DNA of 40,914 nt from Anoxybacillus sp050480245. GTDB lineage: Bacteria; Bacillota; Bacilli; Bacillales; Anoxybacillaceae. This document shows, piece after piece, positions 23,767-32,208 of the stretch (within the stretch, counting starts at the first letter, position 1; each line of letters begins with the position of its first letter). The translations under genes were made by a program, and so were the position numbers. The notes beneath the pieces were generated by a model. The model worked only from the letters and a program-made list of their open reading frames with translations. It searched no databases and had not been told where the DNA came from. The stretch lies in assembly GCA_050480245.1 (NCBI GenBank), contig JBCNEQ010000014.1; one strand, written 5' to 3'.

Positions 23767-23810
23767 ATTATAATGTCTTACATAAAATTCAAGTTGTGCT
23801 ACAAATCACT
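23767..23810 (-). promoter_or_regulatory. nos operon promoter with degenerate Crp/Fnr box
   Basis: On the minus strand AGTGATTTGTAGCACA (23795-23810) matches TGTGA-N6-TCACA at 8 of 10 positions and sits inside a wider CAAGT...ACTTG palindrome. A perfect -10 TATAAT follows (23767-23772), first base 30.5 bp from the box centre, one base more than the other three promoters. Confidence 0.65.
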
Positions 23811-23851
23811 TGACGATGGAATTTTTTGAACAAATGATGACATATTAATCG

Positions 23852-23881
23852 TTGACAACTTACTTTTCGTAAGTTTATAAT
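23852..23881 (+). promoter_or_regulatory. Sigma-A promoter of mhqR with palindromic spacer
   Basis: TTGACA (23852) and TATAAT (23876) are separated by 18 bp. The spacer holds AACTTAC-TTTTC-GTAAGTT, a perfect 7-bp inverted repeat, so a second regulator besides MhqR may act here. Confidence 0.75.
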
Positions 23882-23899
23882 TATCTTGAAGTCAAGATA
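23882..23899 (+). promoter_or_regulatory. MhqR-type operator 1
   Basis: TATCTTGAAGTCAAGATA is an 18-bp palindrome with 8-bp arms, directly after the mhqR -10. It closely resembles the known MhqR box of B. subtilis (tATCTcgAa-type), indicating autorepression. Confidence 0.8.
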
Positions 23900-23912
23900 A
23901 AGGTTGATGCGT

Positions 23913-24353
23913 ATGAATCAAAACGAGCAAACATTATCGTTAAAACTATTCGTTGTTCTTTCTAGGGCACATAAAGCGGTGTCGGAACATGTAAAACATG
24001 ACATTCAACGTTACGGACTAAATCCAACGGAGTTTGGTGTTCTTGATTTGCTGTATCATAAAGGAGCGCAGCCGATCCAACAAATCGGTGATAAAATTTT
24101 GCTTACAAGTGGAAGCATGACATATGTCATCGACAAACTCGAAGAAAAAGGATATATCGTCCGACAACGTTGTGAAAAGGATCGGCGTATTACGTACGCT
24201 GTCATTACCGAAGAAGGGAAAGCATTAATGGATCACATTTTCCCGCAACATGCGCAAAAAATGGCGGATATTTTCCAAGCGCTTTCTACAGACGAGAAGG
24301 AAATGGCGATCCACTTGCTTAAAAAGATAGGTCTTTCATTAACGCCTTTTTAA
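23913..24353 (+). CDS. mhqR: MarR-family regulator, MhqR-like
   Basis: 146 residues from ATG 23913, with AAAGG about 9 bases upstream; ATG 23907 is too close to that site. The winged HTH reads GLNPTEFGVLDLLYHKGAQPIQQIGDKILLTSGSMTYVIDKLEEKGYI, with the wing QRCEKDRRITYAVIT. This is close to B. subtilis MhqR, which represses quinone-resistance genes and is released by methylhydroquinone or catechol. Two near-identical operators, before this gene and before the next, support autoregulation and control of the DoxX-pirin pair. It is divergent from the nos operon across a shared promoter region. Confidence 0.85.
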   Translation: MNQNEQTLSLKLFVVLSRAHKAVSEHVKHDIQRYGLNPTEFGVLDLLYHKGAQPIQQIGDKILLTSGSMTYVIDKLEEKGYIVRQRCEKDRRITYAVITEEGKALMDHIFPQHAQKMADIFQALSTDEKEMAIHLLKKIGLSLTPF

Positions 24354-24371
24354 AGGCCTATCGCACACCTT

Positions 24372-24389
24372 TATCTTGAAATCAAGATA
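24372..24389 (+). promoter_or_regulatory. MhqR-type operator 2
   Basis: TATCTTGAAATCAAGATA differs from operator 1 by one base in the centre. It lies between mhqR and the DoxX gene, 20 bp before the DoxX start. No clear promoter is visible at this copy, so it may act on a promoter inside the end of mhqR or as a roadblock. Confidence 0.8.
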
Positions 24390-24408
24390 TATGAAAGGAG
24401 AAATGATC

Positions 24409-24807
24409 ATGATGCACATTGGTATTTTACTTATTCGTCTCGCTGTCGGTTTAACGTTCGTCGGTCATGGAGCCCAAAAATTGTTTGGATGGTTCGGGGG
24501 ATACGGCTTAAAAGGAACAGGTGGGTGGCTTGAGTCCATTGGGTTAAAACCAGGAGTGACAATGGCACTCATTGCTGGCCTAGCGGAGTTCGTTGGGGGA
24601 TTGTTGTTTGCCCTCGGGCTGTTCACCCCATTTGCAGCTTTGCTGCTCGCTGCTACAATGGTCGTCGCTATTGTAAAAGTGCACGCTCCGAATGGATTTT
24701 GGGTCACTCAAAATGGCTTTGAGTACAACTTTATTTTGATTGTTGTTGTGATCGGTATTGCTCTTATCGGCGCAGGCGACTACTCAATTGATGCACTCAT
24801 AAAATAA
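24409..24807 (+). CDS. DoxX-family membrane protein (MhqP/CatD-like)
   Basis: 132 residues from ATG 24409, with AGGAG 8 bases upstream; ATG 24403 is too near and 24376 lies inside the operator. Four hydrophobic helices and the family start IGILLIRLAVGLTFVGHGAQKLFGWFGGYGLKG are visible. DoxX proteins MhqP and CatD of B. subtilis belong to quinone- and catechol-resistance operons under MhqR or related regulators. The adjacent operator fits that role, although the exact chemistry of DoxX is unclear. The pirin gene follows after 11 bp in the same operon. Confidence 0.87.
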   Translation: MMHIGILLIRLAVGLTFVGHGAQKLFGWFGGYGLKGTGGWLESIGLKPGVTMALIAGLAEFVGGLLFALGLFTPFAALLLAATMVVAIVKVHAPNGFWVTQNGFEYNFILIVVVIGIALIGAGDYSIDALIK

Positions 24808-24818
24808 GGAGGCACACC

Positions 24819-25523
24819 ATGATTCACGTATATCCTGGACATAAACGGTTTCAATCAAACCACGGTTGGCTACAAAGCTATTTTAGTTTTTCATTCGCTG
24901 AATACTTTGATCGGAAAAATATGCACTTTGGTCCATTACGTGTATTTAACGATGATATCATCGCGCCACAACGTGGTTTTGGAGCTCACCCTCATCAAGA
25001 AATGGAGATTGTGACAGTCGTCTTAAAGGGACAGCTCGAACATCGCGATAATCTCGGCAATCATCGTATCATTTCATTTGGTGAAGTACAACGAATGACA
25101 GCCGGAACAGGCATTGTACATTCAGAAATGAATCCATCTGCTACAGAAGAAGTCAATCTGCTACAACTTTGGTTTCTACCTGAAGCACGCGGTCTTACCC
25201 CGTCATATGAACAAGTTTCATATGATATTGAAAAAATGAAAAATCGCTTATTGCCTATTGTTTCGAAAAAGCAGGCAGGTGATCAAGTTGCTTACATTCA
25301 TCAAGATATAACGATGTATTTATCCGATTTAGAAAATAATCAGCACATAACATTCCATCAACAAGAAGGCCGTCGAATATATCTTTTTGTTATTGAAGGA
25401 GAACTTGTGTTAAATGGTGAAACGATGTTACAACGTCGTGATGCTGCTCGTATAACAGATATAACAACATTACACATCACATCGAAAACAGATAGCCGAT
25501 TTATGCTGATTGATTTACCATAG
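24819..25523 (+). CDS. Pirin-family bicupin protein
   Basis: 234 residues forming two cupin domains. The N-terminal cupin carries the metal ligands in FGAHPHQEMEIVTVVLKG (two His) and GTGIVHSEMN (His and Glu), as in YhhW-type pirins. The bacterial relatives act as quercetin 2,3-dioxygenase in vitro; the natural substrate is uncertain. Its place behind DoxX and MhqR suggests aromatic or quinone detoxification. Start has AAGGAGGC. A hairpin follows the stop, so the operon is mhqR-doxX-pirin. Confidence 0.9.
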   Translation: MIHVYPGHKRFQSNHGWLQSYFSFSFAEYFDRKNMHFGPLRVFNDDIIAPQRGFGAHPHQEMEIVTVVLKGQLEHRDNLGNHRIISFGEVQRMTAGTGIVHSEMNPSATEEVNLLQLWFLPEARGLTPSYEQVSYDIEKMKNRLLPIVSKKQAGDQVAYIHQDITMYLSDLENNQHITFHQQEGRRIYLFVIEGELVLNGETMLQRRDAARITDITTLHITSKTDSRFMLIDLP

Positions 25524-25528
25524 TTGCC

Positions 25529-25554
25529 AGCTTGCCCGCTTAAGTGGGCAAGCT
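25529..25554 (+). terminator. Terminator after pirin gene
   Basis: AGCTTGCCC / GGGCAAGCT 9-bp stem with an 8-base loop, followed by an AAATTTA stretch; the T-run is weak. Confidence 0.65.
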
Positions 25555-25726
25555 AAATTTAACATTATCCTCCATTTTAATGTTCCGCTTCCATCATGAC
25601 AATCCACGTAAATAAATCCATATCGTTTTGAAAACTCACCTGTTGAAAAAATATGAAACTTTTTACAAACTCACAAAAAAAGGAGTAAAATATGACATAT
25701 ATGTGATCAAAAAAGCAGGTGAAAGT

Positions 25727-26704
25727 ATGGCAAATATTCGTGAAATCGCAAAACGGGCAGGTGTTTCTGTATCAACCGTATCTCGTGTGCTCAATGGCTA
25801 TCCATATGTCAAAGAAGAAAAACGAAAAGCTGTATGGGATGTCGTTCATGAATTAAACTACAAAAAAAATATTAATGCCGTTCACTTATCAAAAGGAAAA
25901 ACAAATATTATCGGGGTTATGTTACCGACCATCAATCACCCCTATTTTAGCATGATTGTAGAAGGAATTGCGGAAGAAGCATTGCGATATGGATACCATC
26001 TTCTCTTTTTTCAAACAAACTATGACATACATAAAGAATTAGAAGCGCTCGAAATGTTACGTGTCAAGCAAATAGATGGCCTCATCATTTGTTCACACAC
26101 CATTAGCCTTGAAACACTTGAATTATACATAAGCGACGGACCAATCGTTTTATGCGAAGATATACAAGAGCCCCATATATTTTCTGTATACATTGACCAT
26201 TATCAAGCTTTTATGCTTGGGATGGATTATTTAATAAAAAAAGGGCATTCAAAAATCGGATATTGTCTCGGTCGACCAACGAGCATTAATAGCCAAAAGC
26301 GAAAAGCTGCTTATAAAGATGCCCTTCAACACATACATGCTCCGATTCATGCAAATTGGATGTTCCACCATTGTCTACATATAGGCGATGGGAAGCGAAT
26401 CGTATCTACGATTCTTTCGCTTGCGGAAAAACCGACCGCTTTGCTCGTTACTAGCGATCAAGTTGCTGCTGGAATTGTTTTATGGGGAAAAACATACGGA
26501 TTGCGCGTTCCGAACGATCTAGCTATCGTCAGCTTCGATAACCATCCTATTTCAGAAGCGTTGCACATTACAACAATCGAACTCCCTCTTTCTCTTATGG
26601 GGAAAAAAGCTTTCCAAATGATATACGACTATTTTGCAAACAGCTACACACAGCCCAAAAAAGAAAAACTACCCGTTCGCCTTATTGAACGGACATCTGT
26701 ATAG
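25727..26704 (+). CDS. LacI-family transcriptional regulator
   Basis: 325 residues from ATG 25727 (AGGTGAAAG upstream). The N-terminal HTH reads ANIREIAKRAGVSVSTVSRVLNG, with hinge LSKGKTNIIGVMLP, then a periplasmic-binding-like effector domain (TALLVTSDQVAAGIVLW, LAIVSFDNHPISE). The frame continues upstream to 25628, but those residues lack a LacI pattern. The mRNA leader also has an AAAGGAG site before a four-codon frame (MTYM) at about 25691, possibly chance. It is not next to a sugar operon; it converges with an MFS gene. Target and effector are unknown. Confidence 0.88.
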   Translation: MANIREIAKRAGVSVSTVSRVLNGYPYVKEEKRKAVWDVVHELNYKKNINAVHLSKGKTNIIGVMLPTINHPYFSMIVEGIAEEALRYGYHLLFFQTNYDIHKELEALEMLRVKQIDGLIICSHTISLETLELYISDGPIVLCEDIQEPHIFSVYIDHYQAFMLGMDYLIKKGHSKIGYCLGRPTSINSQKRKAAYKDALQHIHAPIHANWMFHHCLHIGDGKRIVSTILSLAEKPTALLVTSDQVAAGIVLWGKTYGLRVPNDLAIVSFDNHPISEALHITTIELPLSLMGKKAFQMIYDYFANSYTQPKKEKLPVRLIERTSV

Positions 26705-26729
26705 TGGCAAGCGATACACTTGCCACTAT
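26701..26729. terminator. Bidirectional terminator between converging genes
   Basis: ATAGTGGCAAG / CTTGCCACTAT, an 11-bp perfect stem with a short loop that starts at the LacI stop codon and overlaps the stop of the MFS gene. Confidence 0.75.
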
Positions 26730-27916
26730 GCTTCTTTCGGCAACCAAAACGTCAGAACACCAAATAAAGGAAGAAAACTACACATAACCATAAGTGTTTT
26801 TAGCGTATACACGTCTGCAATTTTTCCAAGTGCAACCGCTCCAAGCGCTCCCATGCCAAATGCGAGGCCGACAATTAACCCTGATGCCATCCCAACGTTT
26901 CCTGGAAGCAACTCTTGCGCATAAACAACAAAAGTAGCAAAACTAGACGATAAAATAAAACCTGTGACAAAGACAATTGGCAAAACGAAATGAAGCGGAA
27001 CATATGGCAAAATGAGCGCAAATGGTGCCGTACCAAGCGTTGAAGCAAAAATTAAATTTCGTCTCCCAAATCGATCAGCAAGCGGACCGCCAAAAACTGT
27101 CCCGATTGCCCCTGCAATCATAAAAACAAATAAATAAAGCTGCGCTTCACGAATCGAAATATGATAATATTTCGCTAAATAAAATTGATAATAATTTGAA
27201 ATTCCCGCATAGTACCACGAACGCGCAAACACTAAAAGAACTAAAAGAATGAGTGCAAATATTACACGTTTGTTTGCACGCTCCTTTTCTTCTATCGTTT
27301 TTTCACGTCGCTCTTTCACCTGATACAATTGAACAGCATACCATTTAGAAACCCAAAATAAAACAGTCATCCCAACCGCTGCAACAAACACAAACCATCC
27401 TGCTCCCTTTTGCCCGAACGGAACAAAAATAAGGGCTGTAAATAACGGTGCAAGGGCGTTTCCTGTATTGCCGCCAAGTTGGTAAATCGATTGGGCAAAT
27501 CCTCTTCTCGCTCGAGCAGCCAAATAAACAACACGCGAACCTTCCGGATGAAATACTGCTGACCCTAATCCAATGAATAAAACCGACAATAAAACAAAGA
27601 AAAAATTAGGCGCAAACGCCAATCCAATCATTCCTAACAAACTAGCTCCCATGCCAAGCGGCAAAAAGCTCGGTGACGGGCGTCGATCCGAAAGCAAACC
27701 GACAACCGGTTGCAAGATGGACGAAGTCATATTCAGCGTAAATGCAATCCAACCGATTTGTGTATAAGATAAATGCATCGATGATTCTAAAATGGGAAAC
27801 AGCGCTGGCACCACAGCTTGCATCGCGTCGTTCAATAAATGACCGATGCTAATAGCGATTAAAATAGGATAAACAACGGTTTGCATATTTGCACGTTGCT
27901 CAATACTTGCTTGCAT
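26726..27916 (-). CDS. MFS transporter, fosmidomycin-resistance (Fsr)-like
   Basis: 396 residues with twelve hydrophobic segments. The MFS loop motif appears as GLLSDRRPSP after helix 2 and again as GPLADRFGRRNLI in the second half. The start (HLLNDAMQAVVPALFPIL) and GLGSAVFHPEGSR are typical of Fsr-type exporters, which confer resistance to fosmidomycin and related compounds. The real substrate is unknown. The start has GGAGAGAGG upstream. No regulator is adjacent upstream; the LacI-type regulator converges from the other side. Confidence 0.8.
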   Translation of the reverse strand: MQASIEQRANMQTVVYPILIAISIGHLLNDAMQAVVPALFPILESSMHLSYTQIGWIAFTLNMTSSILQPVVGLLSDRRPSPSFLPLGMGASLLGMIGLAFAPNFFFVLLSVLFIGLGSAVFHPEGSRVVYLAARARRGFAQSIYQLGGNTGNALAPLFTALIFVPFGQKGAGWFVFVAAVGMTVLFWVSKWYAVQLYQVKERREKTIEEKERANKRVIFALILLVLLVFARSWYYAGISNYYQFYLAKYYHISIREAQLYLFVFMIAGAIGTVFGGPLADRFGRRNLIFASTLGTAPFALILPYVPLHFVLPIVFVTGFILSSSFATFVVYAQELLPGNVGMASGLIVGLAFGMGALGAVALGKIADVYTLKTLMVMCSFLPLFGVLTFWLPKEA

Positions 27917-27992
27917 CTTCCTCTCTCCCTACGAAACAAATGGAATATTTACATTATAATCCGTTTTTTGCTTTACTGCAAAAAAATTACCT

Positions 27993-28020
27993 AAAAAAGA
28001 CAGCTCCATGGGCTGCCTTT
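27993..28020 (-). terminator. Terminator after dctP
   Basis: Minus-strand AAAGGCAGC / GCTGTCTTT stem with one mismatch, followed by TTTTTT, directly after the dctP stop. Confidence 0.8.
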
Positions 28021-29284
28021 ATTCCGCTAACTCCATATGGGTGCGCTGCAACTGCGCATCGCCTACCGGGTGAAACTCGTTTTCCATTTTTGAAACAACG
28101 ACGGTTGCCACACCGTTGCCGATTAAGTTCGTAATCGCACGCGCCTCCGACATAAAGCGGTCTACCCCAAGCAAAAGCGCCATTCCTTCTATTGGAATCA
28201 TCGGAAATACAGCTAACGTAGCCGCCAATGTAATAAAGCCTGAACCTGTAACTCCTGCTGCTCCTTTAGACGTTAGCATTAATACCCCTAAAAGCGTAAG
28301 TTCCTGCCAAATAGTAAGATCAATGCCATATGCTTGCGCAATAAACATCGCTGCCATCGAAAGATAAATGGACGTTCCGTCTAAGTTGAACGAATAGCCT
28401 GTCGGAATGACTAAACCAACAACCGATTTCGAACAACCGTATTTTTCGAGCTTTTCCATCATTTTTGGCAACGCCGATTCAGATGATGATGTTCCTAATA
28501 CAAGTAAGATTTCTTCCTTAATGTAGGCAATAAATTTAAAAATATTGAACCGATAAAACTTAGCGATCGCTCCTAGCACGACAACAATAAATAAGAACAT
28601 TGTTATATATACAGAAGCCATTAATTTTCCAAGCGCCACTAACGAACCTAATCCAAATGTGCCGATCGTATACGCCATCGCGCCAAATGCACCAATTGGC
28701 GACACTTTCATCACCATATTCACGATACCGAAGAAAATATCTGCTAGCTTTTCAAACAACGCCATAACCGGCTTTGCTTTTTCTCCTAAGGCAGCAGTTG
28801 CTAAGCCGAATAATACAGCGAAGAATAAGATCGGCAACAACTCTCCTTTTGCCATCGCACCGACAACGTTATCTGGGATAATGCCAAGCAAAAACTCCAC
28901 GAACCCATGATTTGCTGCTTCTGCTTGTTGCGTATATTGCGAAATATCGCCGCCTTCTACAGCTTCCGTGTTGAAGCCGACACCCGGTTTGACAAAATTC
29001 ACAACAACAATTCCGATCGCAAGAGCAAACGTTGTGATAATTTCAAAATAAATGAGCGCTTTTCCGCCAATTCGCCCAACCTTTTTTAAATCTCCCATAT
29101 TACCAATGCCGATAACAACAGTAAAAAAAATGATTGGTGCAATCACCATCTTAATAAGCTTAATAAATCCATCCGCTAATACTTTCAATTTGGTTCCGAA
29201 CTCTGGAAACAAAAATCCGACAGCAATCCCTAAAAGAATCCCGGTAATAACTTGAACCGTTAAATTTTTAAACGTGATTCTCAT
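28019..29284 (-). CDS. dctP: C4-dicarboxylate:cation symporter DctP
   Basis: 421 residues from ATG 29284 (GGGGAGAGAGG upstream), the length of B. subtilis DctP (YdbH); the open frame runs on to 29416 but without similarity. DAACS-family signatures include the serine-rich hairpin LGTSSSESALPKMM, GYSFNLDGTSIYLSMA and the substrate-site DRFMSEARAITNLIGN. It imports succinate, fumarate and malate. Transcription is likely activated by DctS/DctR and limited by CcpA: a three-unit repeat at 29387-29413 and a cre site at 29309-29322 precede it. Confidence 0.9.
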   Translation of the reverse strand: MRITFKNLTVQVITGILLGIAVGFLFPEFGTKLKVLADGFIKLIKMVIAPIIFFTVVIGIGNMGDLKKVGRIGGKALIYFEIITTFALAIGIVVVNFVKPGVGFNTEAVEGGDISQYTQQAEAANHGFVEFLLGIIPDNVVGAMAKGELLPILFFAVLFGLATAALGEKAKPVMALFEKLADIFFGIVNMVMKVSPIGAFGAMAYTIGTFGLGSLVALGKLMASVYITMFLFIVVVLGAIAKFYRFNIFKFIAYIKEEILLVLGTSSSESALPKMMEKLEKYGCSKSVVGLVIPTGYSFNLDGTSIYLSMAAMFIAQAYGIDLTIWQELTLLGVLMLTSKGAAGVTGSGFITLAATLAVFPMIPIEGMALLLGVDRFMSEARAITNLIGNGVATVVVSKMENEFHPVGDAQLQRTHMELAE

Positions 29285-29308
29285 TCCTCTCTCTCCCCTT
29301 CGTTTTTT

Positions 29309-29322
29309 TGGTAACGCTTTCA
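29309..29322 (-). promoter_or_regulatory. cre-like CcpA site in the dctP leader
   Basis: Minus-strand TGAAAGCGTTACCA matches TGWAANCGNTNWCA at 13 of 14 positions, 25 bp before the dctP start. CcpA repression of dctP is established in B. subtilis, which supports it. Confidence 0.7.
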
Positions 29323-29386
29323 AAAAAATCCCCTTTGCTGTTTTTATCGTAACGAATGTTTTTAAAAATTTGAATATTATGTTACT

Positions 29387-29413
29387 ATTGGTCGTTTTGT
29401 TCATTTTGGTCGT
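29387..29413 (-). repeat. Three tandem 9-mers upstream of dctP, putative DctR site
   Basis: Minus strand: ACGACCAAA, ATGAACAAA, ACGACCAAT, each next to the other without gap. They share the pattern A(C/T)GA(C/A)CAA(A/T). They lie ~100 bp before dctP, between the dctB terminator and the dctP start, where an activator site would be expected. Assignment to DctR is an inference. Confidence 0.5.
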
Positions 29414-29414
29414 C

Positions 29415-29444
29415 AAAAAAGCTGAGCATTTTACTCAGCTTTGA
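29415..29444 (-). terminator. Terminator overlapping the end of dctB
   Basis: Minus-strand AAAGCTGAG / CTCAGCTTTTTT. The left arm lies in the last codons and stop of dctB. Confidence 0.85.
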
Positions 29445-30462
29445 TTTGATGCAAAAGTTCGCTTCCGAATTCCCATTCAAACTCGTCATATAAAGGAGAA
29501 AACTTTTGTTTCCACACTTCTTGTTCCTTCTTCGTTAGTTCGTAAATATGCATCTTTGAATTTTGTTTCATTTTCTCTAATTCTGCTTCATTTTGTTTTC
29601 TTGATTGGTTTAAGTTCCAAGCGGTCGTTTCTTGCATCGCTTCCGCAATGTTTTGCTGTATATCTTTCGGAAGCTTATCCCAAAAATGCTGATTGACGAT
29701 TACCGCATAGCCGAGATAACCGTGATTACTAATCGTCAAATACGGCTGAAACTGATAAAAGTTTTTTGAATAAATATTAGAAATTGTATTTTCTTGGCCA
29801 TCAAACGCATGTTTTTCTAGCGATTCATATACATGATTAAACGGAACAACAGTCGGCTTTGCCCCTAAAAGTTGAAATTGCTTTTCGATTATTTCACTTG
29901 GCATGACGCGAAATTTTAATCCTGAAAAATCGCTCGGTTCGATAAGCAGGCGACGGTTGCTCGTCATTTGCTTAAAACCGTTCCCCCACAAGGCCAATCC
30001 TTTCATCTCTTTTTTCTCTAACATCGCTAATAGACGTTTCCCTACTTCCCCCGTGAACGCTCGCTCCACATCATCATAGCTCTCAAAAATAAACGGCAAA
30101 TCGAGCACTTGCCATTCTGGAAGCAATTGCGTTACTTTTGAAACCGATGGTGCAATCATTTGGACGTCGCCACGCAACAGTGCGTCGATTTCTTCTTCAT
30201 CTGAATAAAGAGAACCGTTCGGGAATACTTCGACTTTGACGCGACCGTTTGTTTTCTCTTTGACAAGCTCTGCAAATTTTTGCGCTGCCAATCCTTTCGG
30301 CGTATTTTCCGCTACGACATGGCTGAAGTAAATAACAATTTGTTTCTGTAATCCTTTTTGTTCATCATCGTACACAACATGTTCCATCGTCTGTTTTTGC
30401 CACATAAATACTAATATGACAAACATAAGCAATATCCCGCTAACGAAATACCATTTTTTCAT
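29431..30462 (-). CDS. dctB: DctP-type TRAP solute-binding protein, co-sensor DctB
   Basis: About 343 residues from ATG 30462; an upstream ATG at 30492 is possible since the ribosome binding site is weak. One N-terminal helix (WYFVSGILLMFVILVFMW) anchors the protein outside the membrane, then a TRAP-type binding domain: FSHVVAENTPKGLAAQKFAELV, GDVQMIAPS, LDLPFIF, LKFRVMPSE, GQENTISNI. No TRAP membrane subunits are present. In B. subtilis DctB works with DctS as a co-sensor of C4-dicarboxylates; the divergent dctSR genes support the same here. Confidence 0.88.
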   Translation of the reverse strand: MKKWYFVSGILLMFVILVFMWQKQTMEHVVYDDEQKGLQKQIVIYFSHVVAENTPKGLAAQKFAELVKEKTNGRVKVEVFPNGSLYSDEEEIDALLRGDVQMIAPSVSKVTQLLPEWQVLDLPFIFESYDDVERAFTGEVGKRLLAMLEKKEMKGLALWGNGFKQMTSNRRLLIEPSDFSGLKFRVMPSEIIEKQFQLLGAKPTVVPFNHVYESLEKHAFDGQENTISNIYSKNFYQFQPYLTISNHGYLGYAVIVNQHFWDKLPKDIQQNIAEAMQETTAWNLNQSRKQNEAELEKMKQNSKMHIYELTKKEQEVWKQKFSPLYDEFEWEFGSELLHQIKAE

Positions 30463-30619
30463 ATCCCAACACCACTTAACGTAACTATTCACCCCGATAG
30501 TAGTATGTAAAAAAAGCGCAACACAAATAGGGCATCTCCAATTGTTTTAATAAAATTCTAACATACAACAAAAGAAATGTTAAAATAGTGAAAGAATGAT
30601 AGATCAAGAGGGAGAAACG

Positions 30620-32197
30620 ATGAAGCGCTTATCGATTCGCTGGAAAATTACTGCTCTTATTTTCTTTATCGTCAGCTTTTCATTATTGCTTAGCGGAACG
30701 ATTGTCGTCGGAAACTTTGTGCATACAAAAGAAGAAGAGTTAAAACAACGAGCGTTGTTAACAGCTCGCACCGTTTCTGAACTACCCGAAATAAAACAAA
30801 ACATTAAAGGGACAGTGAAAGAACGGCGCATGATTAATCCTATTGTAGAGCGGTTGCGCGTCATCCACGGGGCCGCGTATATTTCCGTTTTGGATATGAA
30901 AAAAGTCCGCCTTTCTCATCCGGTCAACGAAATGATTGGGAAGCGCTCCTACGGGGAAGATGAAGGCCCAGCTTTTGCTGAACATACGTATACAACAAAA
31001 GCACGCGGCGAAATCGGAACGGTGATTCGTGCCTTTGTTCCTGTGATGGATAACGACCATCACCAAATTGGCGTTGTGATTGCTGCATACGTGCTTCCTA
31101 GCTTTATGCAAGTGCTTCTATCGTTAAAAACCGAGATTTTCGTCACAGCGAGTCTTTCGTTATTGTTTGGCGGATTCGGCGCATGGCATTTAGCTTCCCA
31201 TATTAAACAACAAATGTTTCAACTTGAACCTCATGAAATTGCAAAGTTATTAGTGGAGCGGATGGAAACATTCAACGCGATGCATGAAGGAGTGATCGCA
31301 ATTGATACAGATGAACGCATTACTATTTTTAATGATAGGGCAAAAGCGATGCTAGGTGTAACGGAAGATGTCATCGGAAAACCGATTCGTTCCGTGCTTC
31401 CTGATACTCATTTGCCGGAAATTTTACAAATCAATCGCCCAATTTATAACAAAGAACTGCAAATTCGCAATTTAGCGATTTTAAGCAATCGTATCCCGAT
31501 TAAAGTGAACGGGAAAACAGTAGGAGCAGTTGCAATTTTCCAAGACCAGACAGAGGTGAAAAAACTAGCAGAAGAACTGACCGGGGTCAAAGCGTTCGTT
31601 AGCGCACTTCGCGTGCAGACGCACGAATATATGAATAAACTTCATACAATCGCTGGACTTATTCAGCTCGGACATAAAGAAAAGGCGCTAGAATATGTGT
31701 TTCAAGTGACAGCCGAGCAAGAAGAATTAATTCGCTTTTTAAGCAAAAACATTAAAAATGAGAGCATTTCTGGTCTTCTCTTAAGTAAAATTAGCCGCGG
31801 AAAAGAATTGGGGATTACAGTAACGATTGATCGTCATAGCCAATTACACCGATTTCCAAAGTCTTTAGATCATCATGATTTCGTCGTCATCCTCGGCAAT
31901 CTCATTGAAAATGCCTTCGATTCGTTTGAGACGGTTAACGATCGTCCGAAAGAAGTATATATTAGCATTGAACAAACAGATGACATTTTATCGCTGTCTG
32001 TAGAAGATAACGGCTGCGGCATAGAAGAATCGATACAAGTCCATATGTTTGAAGAAGGATTTTCTACAAAAAAAACAACAGGACGTGGCATTGGCCTATA
32101 TTTAATTAAACAAATCGTTGAAAAAGGAAAAGGGCATATTCACGTTGAGTCGGAAAAAGGAAAAGGAACGATTTTTACAATTACATTCGAAATGTGA
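30620..32197 (+). CDS. dctS: Sensor histidine kinase DctS (CitA/DcuS type)
   Basis: 525 residues from ATG 30620 with GAGGGAGAAA upstream. Two membrane helices (~14-36 and ~170-190) enclose a periplasmic PAS-like sensor with RLRVIHGAAYISVLD and MKKVRLSHP. A cytoplasmic PAS domain follows (MHEGVIAIDTDERITIFN). The kinase core has the phosphoacceptor His335 in THEYMNKLHTIAGL and an ATPase domain with NLIENAFD, DNGCGI and GRGIGLYLIKQIV. It senses C4-dicarboxylates, probably with DctB. The gene is divergent from dctB, and the dctR start lies just after its stop. Confidence 0.92.
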   Translation: MKRLSIRWKITALIFFIVSFSLLLSGTIVVGNFVHTKEEELKQRALLTARTVSELPEIKQNIKGTVKERRMINPIVERLRVIHGAAYISVLDMKKVRLSHPVNEMIGKRSYGEDEGPAFAEHTYTTKARGEIGTVIRAFVPVMDNDHHQIGVVIAAYVLPSFMQVLLSLKTEIFVTASLSLLFGGFGAWHLASHIKQQMFQLEPHEIAKLLVERMETFNAMHEGVIAIDTDERITIFNDRAKAMLGVTEDVIGKPIRSVLPDTHLPEILQINRPIYNKELQIRNLAILSNRIPIKVNGKTVGAVAIFQDQTEVKKLAEELTGVKAFVSALRVQTHEYMNKLHTIAGLIQLGHKEKALEYVFQVTAEQEELIRFLSKNIKNESISGLLLSKISRGKELGITVTIDRHSQLHRFPKSLDHHDFVVILGNLIENAFDSFETVNDRPKEVYISIEQTDDILSLSVEDNGCGIEESIQVHMFEEGFSTKKTTGRGIGLYLIKQIVEKGKGHIHVESEKGKGTIFTITFEM

Positions 32198-32208
32198 GGG
32201 GATGGGAA

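Noticed and set aside
25691..25705. Four-codon leader peptide regulating the LacI gene
   Set aside because: A ribosome binding site is present, but the frame is too short and no attenuator structure follows; noted in the gene entry only.
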